Under the pieces are notes generated by a model, which was given only the letters and a program-made list of their open reading frames with translations, searched no databases and had not been told where the DNA came from. 64,000 nt of DNA from Halichondria panicea (Eukaryota; Porifera; Demospongiae; Suberitida; Halichondriidae), in assembly GCF_963675165.1 (NCBI RefSeq), contig NC_087380.1, positions 6,456,071 to 6,520,070 of the forward strand, given 5' to 3'. This document shows positions 57,589 to 64,000 of the stretch, piece after piece. Position numbers and translations under genes: made by a program. How positions within the stretch are numbered: the stretch's first letter is position 1; each line of letters begins with the position of its first letter.

Positions 57589-57679
57589 ACCATTCATTTC
57601 ATTCGTGTACAGTTTTGATTTGAAGCTGACGGCTGCCGTGGGCAACAAGACAGCCATGGTCTGGAAGCGAAAATCATAA
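48409..57679 (+). CDS. ovoA: Ovothiol synthase OvoA, copy 2, 18 exons
   Basis: Exons: 48409-48545, 48596-48660, 48869-48981, 49149-49217, 49400-49540, 50132-50163, 50491-50585, 50840-50957, 51204-51307, 52090-52399, 52959-53106, 53314-53400, 53548-53712, 55227-55392, 55592-55716, 55930-56199, 56653-56843, 57613-57679; about 800 aa. Same exon count, phases and lengths as copy 1 except exon 1 (two codons shorter) and exon 10 (310 versus 193 bp). The iron motif is HERVHIE (H184, H188, E190). The FGE and methyltransferase blocks are intact (AIQFGCGTGLNSF), so both copies appear functional. Exon 10 carries three 20-residue units beginning NGDSTPHKEGSNGTSNG where copy 1 has one. Two nearly identical MITEs sit in introns 5 and 10. 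Intron 13 is about 1.5 kb and holds a triplicated repeat. The pair arose by tandem duplication with selection keeping the exons. Confidence 0.95.
49611..49848. mobile_element. MITE with TACCGTATAGCG termini, OvoA copy 2 intron 5
   Basis: 238 bp; ends TACCGTATAGCGCGAAATTT and AAATTTCGCGCTATACGGTA, flanked by TA on both sides. Almost identical to 52511-52748, so both are recent. Non-coding. Confidence 0.88.
52206..52385 (+). repeat. 60-bp coding tandem repeat in OvoA copy 2 exon 10
   Basis: Three in-frame units starting at 52206, 52266 and 52326. Each encodes about 20 residues (NGDSTPHKEGSNGTSNGTVV), the third slightly diverged (STLHQEG). All units contain N-G-T/S sequons. Copy 1 has one unit. 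Confidence 0.92.
52511..52748. mobile_element. MITE with TACCGTATAGCG termini, OvoA copy 2 intron 10
   Basis: 238 bp; same ends as 49611-49848. The interior differs only at a few adjacent bases (GAATAGCTGC versus GAATGACAGC). Confidence 0.88.
53985..55060. repeat. Triplicated ~390-bp repeat in OvoA copy 2 intron 13
   Basis: Three units begin near 53985, 54370 and 54765. Each has CACATCCACCCATTTCCACC, GACTTGTAGATATTAACTAC, TCGAGCAACTCTCATTCTTC, CCTCAACTCCTAGCTCTTAG and AAAGGGTTCTCC. OvoA copy 1 intron 13 holds a single diverged unit (about 45450-45700), so amplification followed the gene duplication. Confidence 0.85.
57075..57346. mobile_element. Foldback element with AGTGGCGTAGGA end in OvoA copy 2 intron 17
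   Basis: Left: AGTGGCGTAGGAGCAGGGGG with AATGCCTGACCAATA inside. Right: AATGCCTGACCAATGCAAAA and TTGCTTCCTACGCCTCTG, the last complementary to the left end. The inner GCCTGACCAAT motif is direct, not inverted. Likely a short non-autonomous element. Confidence 0.55.
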
Positions 57680-57963
57680 GAACTATTAAACTGTTGAAAT
57701 GCAACTAAATTTAATTTTATATAAGACTCAATTCTTTTAGTGTCATCAATCGTTAGTAACTGTGTTTGATCTAGATCTACATGATATTTTAATTTGTCAT
57801 AAACGTATAATAATTATTATACATAGTTATATAGTTTGTAGCCTCGAATCCAGGCCGATTAAAATACGGCCTGGTACCTATTGCATGGGTAATTAATTAT
57901 AGGCGTGGCCGTCCACGCCCATGTACTATATGAAGCTTTTTATAGCCTAGCTAGCTAACTAGC

Positions 57964-58385
57964 TGTGGCCTTCTCTATGGTGTTGTGTTGAGAAGGCTTG
58001 CACACAAAGCCAGAAGAGGCTCTCATCTACCTCTATGATGGTTGTATGGTCATCATGTTTTGAACTGGGTTTCTGACAGACTATGGCAAGTCTTTGACTT
58101 TGTGCTTCTAACTGCAACCATAGGGTCATCGTAGAGGTAGATGTGAGCCTCTTTTCTGGTTTCAGAATAGTGTGTAAATCTTCTCGACAACGCAATAGAG
58201 AACATAAGCCACAGCTTCACAGGAGACAGAGTTTAAAGACTTAAAAGGGTTTCTGACAGACTATGGCAAGTCTTTGACTTTGTGCTTCCAACTGCAACCA
58301 TAGGACCATCGTAGAGAGCCTCTTTTGGCTTTAGACAAGTGTGTAAGCCTTCTTGACAACACAATAGAGGGCGTAAAGCCACAGG
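57964..58385. mobile_element. Foldback element with a duplicated right arm
   Basis: The left arm (57964-58046: TGTGGCCTTCTCTATGGTGT, CTCATCTACCTCTATGATGG) is complementary to 58119-58212 (CATCGTAGAGGTAGATGTGA, ACGCAATAGAGAACATAAGC). The middle and right arm (58069-58215) are then repeated, diverged, at 58246-58385, both starting GGGTTTCTGACAGACTATGG. Confidence 0.7.
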
Positions 58386-58530
58386 AGACAAGTATTTGTT
58401 AAAAATAATACGGAAAGAAACTAGTAAACAAACTAGTTTACGGTATAATTTTACAAAGGTTTACTAACGTGAACGAATTCCCCAGATTCTGGGGAACTCA
58501 GTTTGCGCATGTGCACTATCACCCATGCAA

Positions 58531-58567
58531 TAGAGACCAGGCCGTTTAATCGGCCTGGTCTCGAGGC
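58531..58567. repeat. GAGACCAGGCCG hairpin, AGCCTCG/CCAGGC family
   Basis: Perfect short palindrome: GAGACCAGGCCG, TTTAAT, CGGCCTGGTCTC, followed by GAGGCT. Confidence 0.75.
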
Positions 58568-59280
58568 TATATAGTTTGATGCACCACTCCCACCAGCATG
58601 CACGCACGCTGCTTATCTATACAGAGCTGAGAGTCTGAGACAAAGATTAAAACTAGCTGACAGCCCATGCAGGAGCTTGTGACAATCGACTCATGATCAT
58701 GTGTCAGATTAGTAGCTTTATCTTGTTGGTATGCAAGTCCTAGCCTTCAAATCCTCACCCGCATAATTTGTATGTAAGTTTCATACCACCAAGAGTAGAT
58801 AAAGAGCATATTATTGATACCACTTTGTAGCAAATTTTCGAGGGGGTCTCGCAGATTAGCCATTTTTGTGAAAATATTAGCCCTCAAAAAGTACCCAGTT
58901 CTAGAAGCTATCATTGATCAGGCTACATGTTGTTTGCATAGCAACGTACATTGTATGGTGGTTTTGCGGTTTTGTGGTAATGGCTATGCGGTTAGTATTT
59001 TGCAAGGTCTATGCGAACAGCTGTATAGGAACAGTGGCGGATCTAGTATTCTTGTCAGGGGGGGTTCTAGTGGCAAGGCAGGACTCAAGCGGGACAGACT
59101 CTGCATTGTACCTAAAAAAAGGTCAGCACTCTTTAGAGACAGTCAGCATGCGCTGGAGGTTTAGAGCCTTTCTCAGTGCACAAACAGAGCTTCGCAGGAC
59201 TTAGGAAAACTAAAAATAAGTGATAAGGTAAAAATGTTGGTATAATGAGTCACCTAAGTTTAATTATAATTTCTCTGGAG

Positions 59281-59822
59281 ATAATCGTTGGAAAAATGTA
59301 TACCGTATCCAGCCGCTCTCGACATCCACGTCATCTCTCCTCTCCAGCCCCTCACACTGTCAGTAGCTGCGCATACCCAGGGGCACGCTCTCCAAGTGGG
59401 AGTCCAGCACAAGCTGGCTTCTAACCTTCAGAGCTGCCGCAATGCAGGTCTGACATGTGTCCCTCTTGTTGCTGAAACTCTTGGAGGTCTGGCCAAGGAT
59501 TTCATCTCGACAATTCAAGTCATCGGCCGATCGATTCGTCTCCGATCAGGTGCCGACCGAGATACGGACACAACTAAACACCTTTTTGGCAGAGTCAGCT
59601 TGGCTTTGTGGCGGGGCAGCATATGCGCATGTGCGTCTATGCTGATTCACAGAGCCCCCACTCTGCCTCCTGCTCTAGATGGACTCACTTAGTCATTTTT
59701 TATTTATTTTTATTTATTTTATCTTAATTTATTTTTATCTAATTTTTAATTTATTCTACCCCCACTTTGCCCTCACTCACTACTTTATCATCACATGTTT
59801 CATTATTAAAAAAAAAAAAAAA
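59281..59822 (+). mobile_element. Retroelement 3' end with C-terminal ORF remnant and poly-A
   Basis: A 134-codon open frame (59288-59692) contains ALDIHVISPLQPLTLS, GHALQVGVQHKLAS, VPLVAETLGG, TTKHLFGRVSLALWRG. To me these resemble the nuclease-like (PD-D/E-x-K style) C-terminal segment of many invertebrate retroelement ORFs. The ALD at the start and E in AETLGG fit that pattern. A T/A-rich tail and an A run (59806-59822) follow, as at the 3' end of a non-LTR retrotransposon. No reverse transcriptase is seen upstream, so the copy is 5'-truncated. Family assignment is from memory. Confidence 0.6.
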
Positions 59823-60222
59823 ATCTTATACCTCAATATCATGTGCATGGACTGTGGAATGTCAATTAACGTGTGTGGGGGTAATGATTTTCAGGGTAAG
59901 CATGCATGGCATGTATGTAATATTATCGTTATCACTGTCTTTTTGCTTGTAGCTAAATAGCTATATTATAAACTACAGCTTTTTACTTCTTGTATACAAC
60001 CAACATTTTGTTGTAAACTCTGGATCATAAAACTAAAAAAGCTAAAACTCTAGCTATATATATACACATCATATCAATCGTGTATGTATAAACTAATCAC
60101 TAATTACAAAACTAAAACTGTAACTGTATAGCTATATCAATCCTTATAAAACCGTGTATGTATGTATAAAAGTTCATAAAGTAATCACTATGATTGGTAT
60201 AAGTTTCGTCAGTCTACAGATC

Positions 60223-62130
60223 TTAAAGTTTCTTGCTGGTATCGATCAGCTGTAACGCCCAAGTAGTAAAGCCAGCAAGTAAAAGAGTTGCTTCAGCTTC
60301 AGGAAGAAGTATGACTTGGATTACGCGAGCGAAGATTTCAGTGTAGATTATCACACCTTCTTGAAGTCGTACGAATTTAAACACCTTCCACAAGATTCCC
60401 TCCTTCCAGAGAACCTTCAAAAAGTGAATAGCTGAGCTAACAGCTTTCGTCACACTTGTTGTGAGTCGTAGCTCTTCCCTGAGGGTCAGCCTGGCTTTGT
60501 TGGCATTTTGATTGCCTTGGATCAGATGGAGCAGTCCAATGCTAGGTGAGGAAGTATGTAGGAACGGTTCGAGGCCAAGTGCCAGAAAAAATCCCTCGGT
60601 CACTTGCCACACAAATGAGAGCCACAGATCTGGACTTTCCTGATCATTGCTTGGAAGTCGCTGAAGATTTGCACAACAGTCGATTGCCAGCTGAAAAGAT
60701 GTCAGGGCACTAAAATGCTCAGTAGTATCTGCTTTCAAAAAATCGTTTTCAGCAAGTCGAACGAATTTGTTGTCAGTTGTAGCAAGTTGAACTTTGCCGG
60801 TTGTTGAGAGCATTAGCATTAAACTCAAAGGTGCTGCTTCCTGTTCGTCCTTCAAGATAAGGTAGCCATCTTTATCCACTGCACAGACCTGCGAAGATTT
60901 GGTTTTGAGGAAGAACGGTCCAAGAGAATCAGGCTGCACGATTATGAATTCAATGCAGCTAGAACTTTCGGCAACAGCTCCAAGCTTGTCACTGTTGGGC
61001 ATGCATGTCACGTACTTGCTGTTTACAGCAAGGAGAAAAATGATATCATTGTTATCCACCAAGCTTCTTGCGTCAACAAGCCCTCCATAGGTTGGTGGTA
61101 GTATCTTCGTTATTTCGACTTTTTTGAGCTCCTGAGTGATGGAGACAACTGGTGGGCTGCTTCCGTATTGATAGACAACAACCAGTGTCTTTGAAGACAA
61201 TTTCCAACTGGCATCGCCAAATAACGTATTATTGACAAGAGTGACCAATTCGTTTTCATAGACAGAAGATTTTACCTTGGTCGTCACATCATTCAATCCA
61301 TAAGCAGCTCCGAGAATCAAAAGTTGGTCGGGATTGATTTTCACTTCTTCTTGCTCCTTTTGCTCATAGCGGATGCTGATCTTCTTGAATTCATCGGAAA
61401 TAAACAGCTGAGGTTTTTCATCACCAAATTGGTAGACCATCACAAAGCTCTTGTAGTTCCTGAACCAGTTGTCTGGGAGAATCATATTAGGTATCAAGTC
61501 AAGCTGACGATTTTTGACGAGATCTCGAACTTGCTGCGTCACCGGTTCCAGCCCGTATGCTGCACCAAGGATGAAGAGAGGTGGTGAAATTACAAAATGC
61601 ATTGTTTCCGTCTCCCTAACAACACTCATCATCGGAATTTCAGAGTACTGATAGAAAACGACAAGGGTCTTCACCACACGAGGCCAACCATCCTCCCATG
61701 CTTTATTCGTTGCAAGCTGCTTAAACTCCTTTTTACTGCCTTGAACAAGCAATCGAGCATGCTTCGTAACATCCTTGACTCCCCACACAGCTCCCAGAAT
61801 GGTGATAGTTTCTTTCTTACCAGGATTGCGAGAAGACGCTGCCGAAACCTCCGTTTGCCAATCGGAAGAGAGCTGATCTTTATGATATCTGGCCTTTAAT
61901 GAAACATTAATCGATTCATTCTCTTTTGCAATAGCAAGGCATGGTTCTTGAGATCCATCTAAGTAGCACACAACAAGAGACTTATGATGGCCAGGCATAG
62001 GGTCAGGGCCAAAAGTTGCCTTTTCTGCTTTCACAAAGAGACTATTTTTTTTCACCATGCTCCATATTTTAGCAGTGACATCAGCGGTTCCCCAGGATGC
62101 TCCTAAGATTTTCAAACTACTGCAAGCCAT
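60223..62130 (-). CDS. Four-repeat protein with trefoil-like region, intronless
   Basis: A single 635-codon frame; ATG at 62130, stop near 60223. Four related units of about 72 residues start with [IL]LGA-[SAY][WY]G-x-DVT at residues 6, 108, 184 and 269. Each has a central F-G-D/P-like turn and ends K-[ST]-[LF]-V-[VM]-x-Y before a last strand. The pattern recalls the C-terminal DUF3395 region of DNAJC11, but that is from memory. Residues about 346-485 have spaced [FL]LA-N-S-KYV, FIIVQP and FVRLAENDFL strands like a fascin-type beta-trefoil. Residues about 490-635 are helical and increasingly hydrophobic, ending with VIQVILLPEAEATLLLAGFT. No signal peptide is seen. Function unknown. It has no introns, unlike most neighbours, so retroposition or transfer is possible. 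Confidence 0.85.
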   Translation of the reverse strand: MACSSLKILGASWGTADVTAKIWSMVKKNSLFVKAEKATFGPDPMPGHHKSLVVCYLDGSQEPCLAIAKENESINVSLKARYHKDQLSSDWQTEVSAASSRNPGKKETITILGAVWGVKDVTKHARLLVQGSKKEFKQLATNKAWEDGWPRVVKTLVVFYQYSEIPMMSVVRETETMHFVISPPLFILGAAYGLEPVTQQVRDLVKNRQLDLIPNMILPDNWFRNYKSFVMVYQFGDEKPQLFISDEFKKISIRYEQKEQEEVKINPDQLLILGAAYGLNDVTTKVKSSVYENELVTLVNNTLFGDASWKLSSKTLVVVYQYGSSPPVVSITQELKKVEITKILPPTYGGLVDARSLVDNNDIIFLLAVNSKYVTCMPNSDKLGAVAESSSCIEFIIVQPDSLGPFFLKTKSSQVCAVDKDGYLILKDEQEAAPLSLMLMLSTTGKVQLATTDNKFVRLAENDFLKADTTEHFSALTSFQLAIDCCANLQRLPSNDQESPDLWLSFVWQVTEGFFLALGLEPFLHTSSPSIGLLHLIQGNQNANKARLTLREELRLTTSVTKAVSSAIHFLKVLWKEGILWKVFKFVRLQEGVIIYTEIFARVIQVILLPEAEATLLLAGFTTWALQLIDTSKKL

Positions 62131-62286
62131 CTGCTCAACCGAACACGTGTTAGGCCACTAAAAGAGAAACACACTAAAAGAGAAATACCGGAAGTGAAAT
62201 TAAATAATGGGCGTGGTAATAGGAGTGGAGCAGCGGGGTCCAATTTGCTAGCGGGTTCTGTACCGGCCAATAAATGCAGCCAACAG

Positions 62287-62592
62287 CCTAGTCTCGCGGA
62301 CCCAGACCCTGAATAAGGGTCTGGCCAATTTCACCGTACAGAGTTGTGTTGACCGCGCCACAAATATCGTGGCGCTCTAAGTGGCTGATAAGTGTTTGTA
62401 GTAAGTTGTGAAACCGCACAGCTGCACCGCTAGCTAAAGTAGATTTGGCAAATCTAATTATGTGGTTTCACACATCCGTCCTCCACCCACTAACCAATTA
62501 TCAATGTAAACAGCCACTTAGACCGCTGCACAAGTAGCTCATGTGTAATTTGCCAGACGATAATATATCGGCTGGTCCACGAGACTACCAAC
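62287..62592. mobile_element. Foldback element with AGTCTCGCGGACCCAG end
   Basis: Left TAGTCTCGCGGACCCAGACC and right GGCTGGTCCACGAGACTA are imperfect complements. Inside are GCGCCACAAATATCGTGGCGC and paired TGGTTTCAC/GTGAAACCGC motifs. Probably a MITE. Confidence 0.6.
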
Positions 62593-62779
62593 AGCCAGAG
62601 CCACAGCACTGCAGTGTGTGTCACTGTGTACTTTGTCTATGCAAGTAAACCAACCTCAGTGTGAACACTGCTGCTGCTGATATCACACCAAGTGTCTAGA
62701 CATGGATGACAAAAAATATGACAGTCTTTCAAAGTCTGACCGAGCCTGCATGGTGCTGTAATCACTGAACTGAATGCTA

Positions 62780-63420
62780 CTCGGATGCACTACCTTATAT
62801 AGGGATACTACCACCACATTATCTCCGAGCACATCAATGGATGCAACATCACCTACCCACCATCTCTCCACAACTCTCAACTCCTCCTCAAACAGCGTCA
62901 ACTATTCACTCCATTCCACGAAGTCAGGCATAATTATTGTTTAATGCTAGGAGTGTTGCAAACAAACTACGAGATCTTCACGCAGGAGAAAACATTGATA
63001 TTATCGCTGTCACAGAAACACACAGATACAAAACTAATGGTCCCCAATCATTCTGTCTTCAGGAGAGACAGAAATTGGTAAGGGGGAGGGATTATAATAT
63101 GTTTCTGGTTCGTAACAACATCCCTGCAACAAGGCTCCACGACCTCGAAACCGACTGTCAGAGTGAACTCCTATATGGGTGGAAATAAGTTACCCTACAC
63201 CATCAGCTAAAAATGCTAGTGAGTCTTCTATCGACCTCCAAGCTCGTCCAACATCCACCTAACATTCCTCAGGAACTCTCTATCAACGATTTTTTCATAT
63301 TCAGAATCATGCCCAGTGATCATTGGCAAAGACTTTAACATCCCGTCTATCAATTGGAGACTATATACTTGCATCAAATCTATGTGACATACAGTGCATC
63401 CAGTCTATAAAGAGTATATA
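62780..63420 (+). pseudogene. Degenerate LINE apurinic endonuclease fragment
   Basis: The frame at 62937-63188 reads FNARSVANKLRDL and DIIAVTETH, the N-terminal signature of the exonuclease-endonuclease-phosphatase domain in LINE ORF2. It then runs into stops. Later frames contain further segments (PSSNIHLTFLRNSL, PVIIGKDFNIPSINW) shifted relative to it. Several stops and frameshifts, with no reverse transcriptase within the window, make it a dead fragment. Confidence 0.75.
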
Positions 63421-63554
63421 GAATACCAAAATAGGTGAGTATAATTATAGTTGTACTTAAATATATCTGATCAACATTGGAACACTTCTAAGAAATTGTG
63501 CTGATATAATTATATATATTTATTTACTGATTCAGTCCGTATCCTAGGTGATTT

Positions 63555-63620
63555 CCAGTGAATATGAGCCATATTTTACTTCCCCCAGGGAAGTATGGAA
63601 TATGGCTCATATTTTTACTT
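63555..63620. repeat. Palindrome AATATGAGCCATATT
   Basis: AATATGAGCCATATTTTACT TCCC is mirrored by GGGAAGTATGGAATATGGCTCATATTT, forming a stem of about 25 bp with minor mismatch. Confidence 0.7.
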
Positions 63621-64000
63621 CCTACAAGCACTATTCAACTTTTGAATCATCTTGACAATTTGTACACAGTAAAATAGCAATACAGCACGCAACAAGTTTT
63701 TGTAGACTATGTTTTGTGCTATTGTCATATTGACCTGAGCTAGCTAGCAGTCTAAGCTACTTATTACATGTTCATGAGGCTTGAAACACTGCAGTTCAAT
63801 CCTTGCTCTGTGTTTCTAGTCAAGGCTGTGGCTCAGAGGTAGAGGAGTACAGTGCATGCAGTGTTGGTAGACTTTGCAAATTGAAAACGGCAGCTGCTGA
63901 TATTGGTGGGCGGGTCTGGTCAAAGTTTATGGCTTCCAGTAGAACCTACATGTAGCTGCTTGGTTCTAGCTAGGCAAGCTCTCATACTTGACAGCTGTAA

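Larger units (their letters stand above)
57680..60222. other. Repeat-rich intergenic region after OvoA copy 2
   Basis: 2.5 kb with no intact gene. Contents: a CCTCGAATCCAGGCCGA palindromic repeat (57840-57885), a foldback element (57964-58215) with a partial repeat (58246-58385), a GAGACCAGGCCG hairpin (58531-58567), a GTGGCGGATCTAGTATTC-type interspersed repeat start (about 59033), and a retroelement 3' end (59281-59822). Confidence 0.7.
62131..64000. other. Right-edge region without an intact gene
   Basis: Holds the upstream region of the 635-aa gene (no clear TATA box), a foldback element (62287-62592), a degenerate LINE endonuclease fragment (62780-63420) and a short palindrome (63555-63620). 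Nothing is recognised from 63620 to 64000, apart from a weak tRNA-A-box-like stretch at about 63826-63845. Confidence 0.6.

Noticed and set aside
36877-57679. The OvoA pair as EgtB-type ergothioneine synthase
   Set aside because: The fused C-terminal SAM methyltransferase and the HERxHIETSSVLIRQLP block fit OvoA better than EgtB, which lacks that fusion.
58814-59204. Open frames of about 100 residues upstream of the retroelement
   Set aside because: They cover interspersed-repeat sequence (GTGGCGGATCTAG type) and show no protein family pattern.
63796-63870. Possible tRNA-derived SINE (TGGCTCAGAGGTAGAGG resembling an A box)
   Set aside because: No properly spaced B box (GGTTCRANNCC) follows, and no tRNA cloverleaf can be folded by eye.
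1-64000. CRISPR arrays, prophage or bacterial operons
   Set aside because: The spliced animal genes rule out a prokaryotic origin, and no regularly spaced repeat-spacer array is present. Tandem repeats found are microsatellites or intronic duplications.

Overview
This window is animal nuclear DNA: intron-rich genes with GT-AG splicing, CA/TG microsatellites, AATAAA signals and many small inverted-repeat elements. The gene set is metazoan: integrin beta, an SH2-PH adaptor, Bora, ANKRD13C, and a CARD-SEFIR-Death protein. Tandem ovothiol synthases and a large beta-helix multi-pass membrane protein point to a marine invertebrate, and I favour a demosponge. The animal assignment is secure; the sponge assignment is inference.

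Layout. 3-608 (+): 3' end of a DAPP1-like SH2-PH adaptor. 1085-6740 (-): aurora borealis (BORA), 12 exons. 7803-14789 (+): integrin beta, 19 exons, divergent from BORA across about 1 kb. 15223-18018 (+): intronless 931-codon beta-helix/multi-TM receptor-like gene, followed at 19284-20696 by a broken partial duplicate. 21781-24939 (+): RNA 3'-terminal phosphate cyclase (RTCA) with a long N-terminal extension, convergent with ANKRD13C at 25266-31545 (-), 15 exons. 31918-34998 (+): CARD-SEFIR-Death protein, divergent from ANKRD13C across 372 bp. 35233-36606 (+): intronless ATE1 arginyltransferase. 36877-47839 and 48409-57679 (+): two complete tandem OvoA genes, 18 exons each with the same exon phases. 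57680-60222: repeats and a retroelement 3' end with a poly-A tract. 60223-62130 (-): intronless 635-aa protein with four repeats and a trefoil-like region. 62131-64000: foldback element and LINE endonuclease relic.

The genes do not form one pathway. Three groups are notable: cell-cycle and housekeeping genes (BORA, RTCA, ATE1, ANKRD13C); surface or signalling genes (integrin beta, beta-helix receptor, CARD-SEFIR-Death, DAPP1-like); and the OvoA pair, which should make the antioxidant ovothiol. The best candidates for undescribed biology are the CARD-SEFIR-Death architecture, the 635-aa four-repeat protein, the beta-helix receptor family and the diverging OvoA pair. Introns and intergenic DNA carry several small foldback transposon families, some with nearly identical copies.

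Exon coordinates were read by eye from splice consensus, reading phase and remembered family similarity. They have not been tested against transcripts or databases.
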